From positions 1-60,498 of the forward strand of contig NZ_PNOR01000026.1 in assembly GCF_002869765.1 (NCBI RefSeq): 60,498 bases of DNA. Reading direction: 5' to 3'. Below the pieces are notes generated by a model. It was not told the origin of the DNA and searched no databases. It saw only the letters and a program-made list of their open reading frames with translations. Shown here one piece after another: positions 20,173 through 28,570 of this stretch. Position 1 is the first letter of the stretch. Every line of letters starts with the position of its first letter. The DNA comes from Deinococcus planocerae (GTDB lineage Bacteria > Deinococcota > Deinococci > Deinococcales > Deinococcaceae). Both the position numbers and the translations under genes were made by a program.

Positions 20173-20602
20173 GCCAGTTCAGCAGCTCGCCCGGGCGCGC
20201 GCAAGCGAACTTGCCGGGCCCCCCGCCGGGGGAGGCACGTTTCGGGGAGCGGCCCCCTTGGAGTCACCCGCCGCGGAAGTCCGGGCCCACCTCGCGGGGA
20301 GGGGGAAGGCCACCGGAGGCGAGTGCCGAAACGGGAGAGGACCGACTCTCTGGTGCGCCCGAGGTGTCGGCCCTCTCCCCGGGGGACGCGCCCACACCGC
20401 CCTGCACGCCCTGGAGACCCGCCACGAAAAACAAAGACGACCCCTCCCTTGCCGCCTGGCAGCGAGACCTGGGCCGGGTCCCGGGGGGCATTGTGGGAGG
20501 AACCCGCCCGTGGGAAGCTCTGGGGCGAAGGGCCGACGAGGGGAACTCACCCGAAGGGTGGACGGGGCGGGTCTGACTCGGAGGCGGGGGGGGGGGGGGA
20601 AG
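20173..20602. other. Intergenic region ending in a run of 14 G before the beta-galactosidase gene
   Basis: About 430 bases with no convincing gene. It should hold the divergent promoters of the lipoprotein and beta-galactosidase genes, but no clear -35/-10 pair was found. A run of 14 G at 20586-20599 ends three bases before the start codon region (AAG then ATG) and occupies the ribosome-binding position. Such runs slip easily during replication. Confidence 0.6.
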
Positions 20603-22684
20603 ATGTTCGATCTTCGGAAGTTCGGGGGGCTGATCTACGGGGCGGACTACAACCCGGAGCAGTGGCCGCGCGAGGTGTGGCGCGAGGACGTTCGCCTGAT
20701 GCGCGAGGCGGGCGTGAACCTCGTGTCGCTGGGCATCTTCTCCTGGGCGCAGCTCGAACCCCGCGCCGGGGAGTACGACTTCGCGTGGTTGGACGAGGTG
20801 ATGGACCTGCTCCACGCCCACGGCGTGAACGTGAACCTGGCGACCGCGACCGCCTCCCCGCCGCCCTGGCTGTCCACGCGCTACCCCGACTCCAGGCCGG
20901 TCACGGCGGACGGCGTGCGCCTGGAGGTCGGCGCGAGGCAACTGTACTGCCCCAGCCACCGGCCCTTTCGCGACCACGCCGCGCGGCTGGTGCGCGAGAT
21001 CGCCCGGCGCTACGGAACGCACCCGGCCCTGCGGCTGTGGCACGTGAACAACGAGTACGGCTGCCACATCGACCAGTGCTTTTGCGGGTTGTGCGCCGAA
21101 GCGTTCCGGGAGTGGCTGCGCGCGCGGTACGGCACGCTGGAGGCCCTCAACAGTGCCTGGGGCACGGCTTTCTGGAGCCAGCGCTACGGCGAGTGGGCGG
21201 AGGTCCAGCCGCCCCGGCGGGCCCCCACCTTCGCCAACCCGACCCAGCAGCTCGACTGGCGGCGCTTTTCCAGCGACAACCTGCTGGACCTGTACCGCTC
21301 GGAGGTCGCCGTGCTGCGCGAGGTCACGCCGGACGTGCCCGTCACCACCAATTTCCTGGGCTTCCTGCCGGGCGTGGACGCCTTCAGGTGGGCGCGCGAG
21401 GAGGACGTGGTGTCGCTCGACGCCTACCCGGACCCGGGCGGCCCGCACCCGCACCTCGACGCGGGGATGAGCTTCGACCTGATGCGGTCCCTGCGGGGGG
21501 GCCAGCGCTGGATTCTGATGGAGCAGGCCACGGGCGCGGTGAACTGGCGCGAGCGCAACGTCCTCAAGCGCCCCGGATTGACGCGGCTGCTCAACCACGA
21601 GGCGCTCGCCCGCGGCGCGGACGGCATCATGTTCTTCCAGTGGCGGGCGTCGAAGGCGGGGGCCGAGAAGTTCCACAGCGGCCTCGTGCAGCACGTGGGG
21701 CCGGAGCGGTCGCGGGTGTGGCGCGAGGTTCGGGACTTCGGCGCGGAGCTGCGGGGGCTGGCGGAACTCGGCGGAGCGCGCGTTCCCGCCCGCGTGGCCG
21801 TGATGTTCGATTGGAACAACTGGTGGGCGCTGGAACTCGACAGCAAGCCCGCCGCCCTGAAGCTCCTGCCGCTCGTGCGCAAGTGGTACGCCGCGCTGCG
21901 GCAGCTCGGGCAGAACGTCGACTTCGTGCACCCGGACGCAGACCTCGGCGGCTACGACGTGCTCGTGCTGCCCAACCAGTACCTCCTCGCGGCGGGGGCG
22001 GCGCAGAGCCTGCGGGCCTACGTGCGGGGCGGGGGCACGGTGGTCGTGGGCTTTTTCAGCGGCATCGTGGACGAGCACGAGCACGTGGGGCTCGGCGGCT
22101 ACCCCGCCCTGCTGCGGGACGTGCTCGGCCTGTGGGTGGAGGAATGGGCGGTGCTCGGGCACGGCGAGACGAACGGCGTGTGCTTCGCCGGCACGGGCGA
22201 GCGCCACGACGTGGAGAACTGGTGCGAGGTGATCCACCCCCAGGGGGCCGAGGTCCTGGCGACTTTCGAGCGGGACTTCTACCGGGGCGGCCCCGCCGTG
22301 ACCCGCCACGCCTTCGGGGCGGGACGGGCGTACTACGTCGGGACCGACCTCCCCGGGGAAGGCGTGCGGGACGTGCTGCGCCGGGCCCTGACCGCGGCGG
22401 GCGTGCCCACCACCCTCGTGCCGAGCACCCTCAGCGTGAGCGTGTCCGCCGTGGAGGGAGGCCACCTGCTCCACCTCCTGAACGTGCACCCCACCCAGGC
22501 CACGGTCCTGGGCGTCCCGGCGGGGGCGGTGGACGCTCTTTCCGGGGAGGATGTGGGCGGCGCCGTCACGCTGGAGCCCTACGGGGTGCGGCTGCTGCGC
22601 TACGCGGGCGAGGTGGACCTGCCCGCCGTGGAGGTCGTAGAGGTCTCGGCCACCCCACCGGGGCCCGGTGACCCCCTTCGGTGA
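20603..22684 (+). CDS. Beta-galactosidase, glycoside hydrolase family 42
   Basis: Encodes 693 residues, usual for GH42. GADYNPEQWP opens the TIM barrel. The acid/base glutamate is E151 in HVNNEYGCH, and the nucleophile is E307 in ILMEQATGAVNW. Four cysteines (C116, C159, C161, C164) match the zinc-binding set of the Thermus A4 enzyme. A trimerisation domain (FDWNNWWALELDSKP, DVLVLPNQYLL) and a small C-terminal beta domain follow. No signal peptide, so it acts in the cytosol on imported galactosides or arabinosides. The ATG lies just after a 14-G run that takes the place of the Shine-Dalgarno. No transporter gene is adjacent. Confidence 0.94.
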   Translation: MFDLRKFGGLIYGADYNPEQWPREVWREDVRLMREAGVNLVSLGIFSWAQLEPRAGEYDFAWLDEVMDLLHAHGVNVNLATATASPPPWLSTRYPDSRPVTADGVRLEVGARQLYCPSHRPFRDHAARLVREIARRYGTHPALRLWHVNNEYGCHIDQCFCGLCAEAFREWLRARYGTLEALNSAWGTAFWSQRYGEWAEVQPPRRAPTFANPTQQLDWRRFSSDNLLDLYRSEVAVLREVTPDVPVTTNFLGFLPGVDAFRWAREEDVVSLDAYPDPGGPHPHLDAGMSFDLMRSLRGGQRWILMEQATGAVNWRERNVLKRPGLTRLLNHEALARGADGIMFFQWRASKAGAEKFHSGLVQHVGPERSRVWREVRDFGAELRGLAELGGARVPARVAVMFDWNNWWALELDSKPAALKLLPLVRKWYAALRQLGQNVDFVHPDADLGGYDVLVLPNQYLLAAGAAQSLRAYVRGGGTVVVGFFSGIVDEHEHVGLGGYPALLRDVLGLWVEEWAVLGHGETNGVCFAGTGERHDVENWCEVIHPQGAEVLATFERDFYRGGPAVTRHAFGAGRAYYVGTDLPGEGVRDVLRRALTAAGVPTTLVPSTLSVSVSAVEGGHLLHLLNVHPTQATVLGVPAGAVDALSGEDVGGAVTLEPYGVRLLRYAGEVDLPAVEVVEVSATPPGPGDPLR

Positions 22685-22879
22685 CTCGCGGAGGCCCCGG
22701 AGCGCCGCTCCTGGCCGCTCCTCGACCGCGCCGACCTCGCACCCTCCGGGGGTGTGACCCGGACGACGAGCTGTCCAACGGGTCGCCGAGCGGGGCCCGA
22801 CCGACGTGCGCGCCCGCACCCCCCGCCCGGTGGAAGACTCCCAGGGGCGGGAACGGGCCCGGCAGGAGCGGAGGCCGCG

Positions 22880-24049
22880 TCAGCCGGGCCCGCGGGAGCC
22901 CACGATGCGGGCGTAGCCCCGGGGGTCGGTGGCGCCCTCGGTCGAGAGGACGAGCACGCGGCTGCCCTCATCCACCCTGAGGGCCTCCCGGTGGGCTATG
23001 GTGTCCGGTCCGGTCAGGACGGCGAGCAGCCCCGCCAGGCCCGCCGCCCCGCTCTCGCCGGACACGATGCCGTCCCGTGCCAGCAGGCGCATGGCGTCCT
23101 CCGCCCGTGCGTCCGGCACGGCGACGAACGCGCTGATCCCCCCGGAGATAAGCGGCCAGGCGACCGGCGAGGGCCGACCGCAGTTCAGCCCCGCCATGAT
23201 CGAGTCGTGTGGTCCCGGCACGTCCACGGGGTGCCCCGCCTCCACCGAGCGCAGGACGCAGGCCGCCGCCAGCGGCTCGACGCCCACGACCCGGGTGCCC
23301 CGGCCCGGCGCCCGGTAGTGCCGCACCACGGCAGCCGCCAGCGCCCCCACCCCCATCTGCGCCGCCACGAGGTCGGGGGGCCCCTCCCCACGCGCGGCGA
23401 GCTGCCCGTCGATCTCCCCGAAGACGGTCCCGTACCCCTCGACGACCCAGGCGGGCACCCGCTCGTACCCCGCCCAGGCCGTGTCGCTGATCACGAGGTG
23501 CCGCTCGTCCGCCCGCCGGGCCGCCGCCTCCACCGCCTCGTCGTACGTGCCGTCCACGACGGTGACGCGCGCGCCCTCGGACGCGATGGCCTCCCTCCGG
23601 GCGTCCACCATGTCCGCAGGCACGAGGATGTGCGCGCCGAGCCCCAGCCACCGGCCCACCCGCGCCACCGCCCGACCGTGGTTGCCGTCGGTGGCGGCCA
23701 CCAGGGTCAGGGGGAGGTGTGGCCGAAGCTGGGAGGCGAGGTCCTCCAGAGTCTGCCAGGTCTCGGACAGTTCAAACCGCTCCCGCAGGGCCCGGGAGGT
23801 CGCCCAGGAGGCGCCCAGAATCTTGTAGGCGGGCAGGCCCAGGCGGTGTGATTCGTCCTTGACCCACACCGAGCGCACGCCGAGGGCCGCGGCGGTCCGG
23901 GGTGCCGGGACGAGCGGCGTGGGGGCGTAACCGGGCAGCTTGCGGTGGAAGGCGAGCACCTCGGACGTGTCCGCCGCCGGGAAGTGGGCGGGGCGCGCGT
24001 GGTGGAGGATGAGGGACCTGTCGGGGGCCGGGGAAGCTCGTGGGGTCAT
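22880..24049 (-). CDS. Diaminopropionate ammonia-lyase-like PLP enzyme (YgeX type)
   Basis: Encodes 389 residues of fold-type II PLP enzymes. The cofactor lysine is in LGLPAYKILGASWA. The asparagine loop reads ATDGNHGRAVARV, the phosphate-binding glycines VAAQMGVGALAA, and SGESGAAGLAGLLAVL lies near the C-terminus. Length and motifs fit diaminopropionate ammonia-lyase, which converts 2,3-diaminopropionate to pyruvate and two ammonia; a threonine/serine dehydratase activity is possible. ATG 24049 has GGAGG upstream. The M20 peptidase gene precedes it by 14 bases, as ygeY and ygeX are paired in E. coli. Confidence 0.8.
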   Translation of the reverse strand: MTPRASPAPDRSLILHHARPAHFPAADTSEVLAFHRKLPGYAPTPLVPAPRTAAALGVRSVWVKDESHRLGLPAYKILGASWATSRALRERFELSETWQTLEDLASQLRPHLPLTLVAATDGNHGRAVARVGRWLGLGAHILVPADMVDARREAIASEGARVTVVDGTYDEAVEAAARRADERHLVISDTAWAGYERVPAWVVEGYGTVFGEIDGQLAARGEGPPDLVAAQMGVGALAAAVVRHYRAPGRGTRVVGVEPLAAACVLRSVEAGHPVDVPGPHDSIMAGLNCGRPSPVAWPLISGGISAFVAVPDARAEDAMRLLARDGIVSGESGAAGLAGLLAVLTGPDTIAHREALRVDEGSRVLVLSTEGATDPRGYARIVGSRGPG

Positions 24050-24063
24050 GGGGCACCTCCCTT

Positions 24064-25197
24064 TCAGGCGCAGAACTCGGTGGCGACGGCGAGGAGCACG
24101 TCCGCGCACCTGCGCACGCTGCCCAGGTCGGCCCACTCCTCGGTGGCGTGGGCCCCGCCTCCCCCGGGTCCGAACACGACGGTCGGGATGCCCGCCGCGC
24201 CGATAAAGGCCGCGTCCATCCAGGGGGTGTCGCCGTACACCCGCCGGGCCTCGCCCGTCTCCCGCTCCGCCTGACGCCGCACCAGGGTCACGATCCCGGC
24301 CTCCTGCAGCACCTCGAAGGGGTCGCGCACGAGCGTCACCCGGTGCTCGGCGCGGAACTGCGGATCGCGCCGCCCCGCCTCGTCCAGCAGGCCCCGCACC
24401 TCCGCTCTCACCTGCTCCGCCGTCTCGCCGGGCACGGTGCGCCGCTCGATTCCGATGACGCAGGACTCGGGGTAGCTGCTCATCTCCTGCCCGCCGCGAA
24501 TCAGCGAGGCGTGGACCGAGCCCGTCCCCAGCAGCGGGTGCGCGGGGCCCGAGCGCAGCCGCGCGTCGAGGTCCCCCAGGCCCGTCAGCACCCGGCCCGC
24601 CCTGGCGATGGCGTCCACGCCGAGGTCGGGTCGGCTGCCGTGGGCGGCGCGGCCCCGCACGGTCACCTCCAGCCACACGAAGCCCTTGTGGGCGACGCAC
24701 ACGTCGAGGCCCGTCGGCTCGGTGACGACGGCGGCGTCGGCGCGCCACGCCCCCAGCACCGCCTGCATCCCCAGGCTGGCGACCTCCTCGTCGGCCACGC
24801 AGGTCACGATCACGTCCCCCCGCAGCCCGCGCCCCCGCGCCCCGGCAGCGGCCCACAGGCAGGCGGCGACCCCGCCCTTCATGTCGTAGGCGCCGCGCCC
24901 GAACAGCCTGCCGTCCCCCACGCGAGCACTGAAGGGCTCGGCCATGCCCGCCACGCCCACGGTGTCGATGTGGCCGCTTAGCATCAACGCCCTGCCGCCC
25001 CCGCTCCCGCGCGCCACCACCACGACGCTCGGGCGGCCCGGCACCGGCTCGACCCGGTGGGCCTCCAGGCCGTGCCGCCCCGCCCACCCGGCGATGAAGC
25101 CCGCGATCTCCCCCTCGCCCGCCCCCCCCGCCACCAGGTCCGGGTTGGTGGAGTCGATCCGAACGAGGTCGGCCAGCAGTGCAGTCAGATCGTCCAT
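24064..25197 (-). CDS. M20-family peptidase/deacylase (ArgE/DapE/YgeY type)
   Basis: Encodes 377 residues. Metal and catalytic residues are visible: LSGHIDTVGV (H and D), GRGAYDMKGG (bridging D), ADEEVASLG (catalytic E and ligand E), TEPTGLDV, and the terminal histidine in GGGGAHATEEW. A dimerisation domain sits in the middle (GRAAHGSRPDLGVDAI). It is expected to hydrolyse an N-acyl or dipeptide amino acid in the cytosol using two metal ions. Operonic with the diaminopropionate lyase-like gene, so it may release that enzyme's substrate. ATG 25197 follows GAGGTG; the upstream extension would run through the promoter region. Confidence 0.88.
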   Translation of the reverse strand: MDDLTALLADLVRIDSTNPDLVAGGAGEGEIAGFIAGWAGRHGLEAHRVEPVPGRPSVVVVARGSGGGRALMLSGHIDTVGVAGMAEPFSARVGDGRLFGRGAYDMKGGVAACLWAAAGARGRGLRGDVIVTCVADEEVASLGMQAVLGAWRADAAVVTEPTGLDVCVAHKGFVWLEVTVRGRAAHGSRPDLGVDAIARAGRVLTGLGDLDARLRSGPAHPLLGTGSVHASLIRGGQEMSSYPESCVIGIERRTVPGETAEQVRAEVRGLLDEAGRRDPQFRAEHRVTLVRDPFEVLQEAGIVTLVRRQAERETGEARRVYGDTPWMDAAFIGAAGIPTVVFGPGGGGAHATEEWADLGSVRRCADVLLAVATEFCA

Positions 25198-25252
25198 GCT
25201 CACCTCTACCGATATACTACACACCACCTTGGGGTCATACACTGGGTGAGAG
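25198..25252. promoter_or_regulatory. Divergent promoter region, M20 peptidase / GntR
   Basis: Fifty-five bases separate the two divergent starts and include the AT-rich core GATATACTAC, rare in this GC-rich DNA. TATACT (25213-25218, plus) and TATATC or TAGTAT (minus) are candidate -10 boxes, with only weak -35 candidates. Both genes must share control here, presumably by the GntR protein; no perfect palindrome was seen. Confidence 0.5.
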
Positions 25253-25930
25253 ATGCCCGTGCCGAATACCCCCCGACTGCCGCGGACCCTGGCCCGTGAG
25301 GAGGTGTATGCCCGCCTGCGGGACTGGATCGTGGGGGGGGTGCTGCCTCCCGGGGAGGTGCTGCGCGATCACGACATCGCCGCCCAGTTGGGGGTGAGCC
25401 GCACGCCGGTGCGCGAGGCCCTGCGGCGGCTGGAGGACGAGGGCCTCGTGGAGACGGCCCTCAACCGCTGGACGCGCGTCGCGCCGCTCGACCTGGGGCG
25501 GGCCGCCGAACTCTACGGGCTGGTCGAGGTTCTGGAGGTGCTCGCGCTCGAGCAGGCCGCGCCGCGCCTCACGGGAAATTTTTTGGAGCGCCTGGAGCAG
25601 GCCAACGCCGACCTCGCGCGGGCGCTGGGGGAACGTGACGCCGCCCGCGCCCTCTCGGCGGACGACGCCTTTCATGCGGTGTGGGTCGAGGCGGCGGGCA
25701 ACCGGACGCTCGCCGAGGTCCTGGGGCCGCTCAAGGTCAAGCTGCGGCGGGTGGAGCTCGCCTACTTCGGGCACGAGGTGCGGGGAGAGCGCTCCCTGGG
25801 CGAGCACACGGCGATGGTGGACGCCCTGCGCGCCGGGCGGTGGGACCGGGCCGCCGCGCTCCTGAGGCAGAACTGGCGGGGGAGTCTGGAGCGGCTGGTC
25901 GCGCAGCAGGGCGCCGGGGCGGACCCCTGA
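25253..25930 (+). CDS. GntR-family regulator, FadR/FCD subgroup
   Basis: Encodes 225 residues. The winged helix-turn-helix occupies about 10-80 (VYARLRDWIVGGVLPPGEVL, AQLGVSRTPVREALRRLEDE). An all-helical FCD effector domain follows, with metal or ligand positions DDAFHAVWVEAAGN and EHTAMVDALRAG (D and H residues). FCD proteins bind organic or amino acids. Divergent from the M20 peptidase/ammonia-lyase pair, so it probably controls that amino-acid catabolic operon and itself. Confidence 0.9.
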   Translation: MPVPNTPRLPRTLAREEVYARLRDWIVGGVLPPGEVLRDHDIAAQLGVSRTPVREALRRLEDEGLVETALNRWTRVAPLDLGRAAELYGLVEVLEVLALEQAAPRLTGNFLERLEQANADLARALGERDAARALSADDAFHAVWVEAAGNRTLAEVLGPLKVKLRRVELAYFGHEVRGERSLGEHTAMVDALRAGRWDRAAALLRQNWRGSLERLVAQQGAGADP

Positions 25931-26262
25931 CCTCGGGCCGGGGGTGGGTCAGGCCGGAGGGGAGGCCTATCCAGGGTCCACGTCTTGGGCCCGGGAGAGA
26001 CCATGCGACAACCAGAGCGCCAGTTTTTCAGCGTGGGACCGCTGAAATGCGGAGCTGGACGGTCAATCCGTCCCGGTCCACCCGGGGTCCCGCCTCCCAC
26101 CTTTCAGGGAGAACATTGTGAGGACGAGGGGTTTCTCGCGTACGCTAACCTCCGGATGCTGCCGGAGCGGGGGGGTCCAGGCGACTTCGGGGTCACCCTG
26201 AGGGCTGCTCCTGTGGCCCCGCCGGTCAGGGTCAGTCGCCCGCCCCGAGGAGTTGATCCCCG
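25931..26262. other. Intergenic stretch, nothing recognised
   Basis: About 330 bases between the GntR gene and the alpha/beta hydrolase gene. A weak hairpin just after the GntR stop (CTGACC pairing with GGTCAG) lacks a T tract. No gene or repeat is evident. The last bases hold the GAGGAG ribosome site of the hydrolase. Confidence 0.4.
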
Positions 26263-27405
26263 TTGCTCGTTCCCCTGAACCTCGTCTTCGTCTGGCTGAC
26301 CGGCCTCCTGTCCCTCGCGCTGCTCGGGGGGGGTGCCTGGCTCGTGTGGGAGTGGTACGACAACTGGGCGCGCGATCTGCCCGCCGACCCCCGCTTTCTG
26401 GCGGTCGGTCTTCTCCTGCTCGCGTTCACCCTGTGCGGTCGGCTGCTCGTGGTGCCCCTCCTGGGCCGCAGGCCACCGCCCGGAGAGGAGGAGCCTCGCG
26501 CCCTGCCCGGCGGCACCGTCCGGCACCTCTCGCGTCCGGACGGGACCGTGCTGCACGTCGAGTCCCACGGCCCACCCGACGCTCCCGCCCTGCTGTTCAC
26601 CCACGGGTGGGGCCTGAACCGCGACGAGTGGTTCTACGCGCGCCGTCACCTCGCGGACCGCTTCTGCCTGGTGATGTGGGACCTCCCCGGTCTGGGGCAG
26701 TCCCGGGGACCCGCCGACCACCAGTACGATCTGACCCGCCTCGCGGGGGACCTGAAGGCCGTGCTGGAGAGAGAGGGGAAGCCGGTCATCCTGTGCGGGC
26801 ACAGCATCGGCGGGATGATCACGCTGACCCTGTGTGGCCTGGACCCCGGACTGGTCTCGCGCCACGTCGCCGGGCTGGTCCTGATCCACACCACCGCGAC
26901 CAACCCCATGAGGACCTCCTGGGGTGCGCCCTGGGTGCAGACCCTCCAGACTCCCCTCGTTCGTCCGCTGTGTGCCCTGACCATCCTCCTGTCTCCCCTG
27001 GTGCGGGTGATGAACGGGTTGAGCTACCTCAACGGCACCGCGCACCTTCAGACCCACCTGATGCAGTTCGGCGGTCAGGAGACCCGCGGGCAACTGGAAT
27101 TCGTCGTGCGTCTGGCCCTGCGAGCCAACCCGGCGGTCGTCGCGCGCGGAATGCTGGCGATGTTGCGCTACGACGTAGCTGCAACTTTGCCGACCATCGC
27201 CGTTCCGACCCTGGTGGTGGCGGCCAGCGGTGACAAGGCGACGTTGCCGGAGGCGTCGTCGTTCATCGCCCAGAACGTGCCGCACGCCAGGGAAGTCGTG
27301 CTGTCCCCCGCGGGCCACCTGGGGCTCATGGAGCAGCACCGGGAGTGGGCGGAGGCGGTGGCCGACTTCGCTGAGCGCACTCTGGCGACCTCACACCGTT
27401 CCTGA
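26263..27405 (+). CDS. Membrane-anchored alpha/beta hydrolase
   Basis: Encodes 380 residues from a TTG start at 26263, supported by GAGGAG ten bases upstream and because the frame begins directly with a hydrophobic helix. Two N-terminal membrane segments (VFVWLTGLLSLALLGGGAWL and a second near 48-65) precede an alpha/beta hydrolase domain. Domain features are FTHGWGLNRDEW (oxyanion hole), the nucleophile serine in LCGHSIGGMITLTL, the aspartate in VVAASGDKATL and the histidine in LSPAGHLGLMEQ. Substrate unknown: an esterase, lipase or haloperoxidase-type activity are all possible. It stands alone. Confidence 0.85.
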   Translation: MLVPLNLVFVWLTGLLSLALLGGGAWLVWEWYDNWARDLPADPRFLAVGLLLLAFTLCGRLLVVPLLGRRPPPGEEEPRALPGGTVRHLSRPDGTVLHVESHGPPDAPALLFTHGWGLNRDEWFYARRHLADRFCLVMWDLPGLGQSRGPADHQYDLTRLAGDLKAVLEREGKPVILCGHSIGGMITLTLCGLDPGLVSRHVAGLVLIHTTATNPMRTSWGAPWVQTLQTPLVRPLCALTILLSPLVRVMNGLSYLNGTAHLQTHLMQFGGQETRGQLEFVVRLALRANPAVVARGMLAMLRYDVAATLPTIAVPTLVVAASGDKATLPEASSFIAQNVPHAREVVLSPAGHLGLMEQHREWAEAVADFAERTLATSHRS

Positions 27406-27849
27406 CCCCGCCGGGTGTGAGCGGCAGGGTTCGGGAACCCCCTGCTCTCCTTCGGTGGTCGGTCGGACGCTGTGGTTGATGCAGGAGTTCACCCCTACCA
27501 CCAGACCGCTCCGGGTGGACGTGGCGCCGGGAGTTCCCCGGACCCCGGCGAGCAACGCCTCCACCTGAACAGGGGAGACGGCGACGCGCTCTATCCCACC
27601 CGTGCTCAGCGGCCCGGGGGCGCCAGAGAGCGCCGCGAGACGCCCAGGCGAACATTCTGTTCGTGCCATCAGGGGGCGGCTGAACGCCACCTTGGGCAAG
27701 GCAGTCTCCATGATTTCGCGCGGATCGTGTCTCTCCCTTGGAGAGGAAGGGGTTCCTTCCAGCCACCCGCATCCGCACCGAGGCAGGTCAGCTCCCTCCA
27801 CAGGGAGCCAGTTCGTCCCCGCCTGGGGTCGGGTGGCTCCACCAAGCGT
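27406..27849. other. Intergenic stretch between convergent genes
   Basis: About 440 bases between the ends of the hydrolase and TetR genes. A minus-strand frame of about 100 codons (27391-27801) has protein-like runs (VSPVQVEALLAGVRG) but no ribosome site, no homology I recognise and poor codon periodicity, so I do not call it. No clear terminator was found. Confidence 0.35.
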
Positions 27850-28485
27850 TCAGGTCGTGCCCGCTTCCGTCTCGCTGCTCTTGAGGAGCAGGTGGGCCGT
27901 GGCCTTCGCCCGGTCCGCCGCCCCCGGGTCCCGCTCCATCCGGGCGACGGCGGTCGCGCCCTCGATCAGCATCAGCGTCTGGTCGGCGAGAACCTCCGGG
28001 TGGGACGCGCCCGCCTGGGTCGCCAGCTCCGCCAGATACGCGCGCACCCGCGCCTTGTGACCGGCGAGCACCTCGCGCGCCGGGTGCTCGGGGTCGGGCA
28101 GGGCCGTCACGACGTTGGTGAGCAGGCAGCCGCGAAAGTGGGGCAGGCCGAACCACTCCTCCAGCGCGCCGAACACCGCCAGCAGGCGCCCCGCCGGATC
28201 GGGGCTCAGCTCCTCGACCCGGCCCCGCAGCCAGGCGGTCCAGCGCAGGTCGCCCTGACGCATGTATTCCAGGGTCAGGGCGTCCTTGCTGGAAAAGTGC
28301 TTGTACAGCGTGGCCTTGGCGACCCCGCTCTCGGCGATGATCTCGTCGATGCCGACGTTGTTCACGCCGCGGCGGTAAAATAGCGTCCTGGCCGTGTCGA
28401 GGATGCGTTCGCGGGCGCCCAGCCTCGCTCCGGGGGGCTCGGCGGTCGGTCCTGGAACGGCGGTGGTCGACGGCTCTGCGGTCAT
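27850..28485 (-). CDS. TetR-family transcriptional regulator
   Basis: Encodes 211 residues. The helix-turn-helix is typical: ERILDTARTLFYRRGVNNVG then IIAESGVAKATLYKHFSSKD at about 25-70. The ligand domain contains FGLPHFRGCLLTNVVTALPD. It faces a four-gene redox operon and lies next to two matching palindromes, so it most likely represses both directions and responds to an electrophile or aromatic ligand. Its -10-like TAAACT (28498-28493, minus) ends seven bases before the ATG, suggesting a leaderless mRNA. Confidence 0.92.
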   Translation of the reverse strand: MTAEPSTTAVPGPTAEPPGARLGARERILDTARTLFYRRGVNNVGIDEIIAESGVAKATLYKHFSSKDALTLEYMRQGDLRWTAWLRGRVEELSPDPAGRLLAVFGALEEWFGLPHFRGCLLTNVVTALPDPEHPAREVLAGHKARVRAYLAELATQAGASHPEVLADQTLMLIEGATAVARMERDPGAADRAKATAHLLLKSSETEAGTT

Positions 28486-28501
28486 GTGTTCCAGTTTACA
28501 T

Positions 28502-28515
28502 ACAGACAGGTCTGT
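28502..28515. promoter_or_regulatory. TetR operator, copy 1
   Basis: ACAGACAGGTCTGT: perfect six-base arms (ACAGAC/GTCTGT) around a two-base centre. It sits directly upstream of the TetR gene's -10 box. The surrounding 18 bases (CATACAGACAGGTCTGTC) recur in inverted orientation at copy 2. Confidence 0.8.
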
Positions 28516-28544
28516 CCACTGTTAGCTTGGACACCAGCAGATAG

Positions 28545-28558
28545 ACAGACCTGTCTGT
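28545..28558. promoter_or_regulatory. TetR operator, copy 2
   Basis: ACAGACCTGTCTGT: the same arms as copy 1 in inverted orientation, centred 43 bases away (about four helical turns). It lies immediately before the GGAGG ribosome site of the redox operon, so repressor bound here would block that operon. Confidence 0.8.
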
Positions 28559-28570
28559 ATGGAGGATGGC

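Noticed and set aside
22685..22879. Possible terminator between the convergent beta-galactosidase and lyase-like genes
   Set aside because: GC-rich but no clean stem followed by T residues.
25931..26262. Hairpin after the GntR gene as a terminator
   Set aside because: Only six base pairs, long loop and no T tract.
27391..27801. Minus-strand frame of about 136 codons between the hydrolase and TetR genes
   Set aside because: Some protein-like stretches but no ribosome site, no recognisable family and no supporting context.
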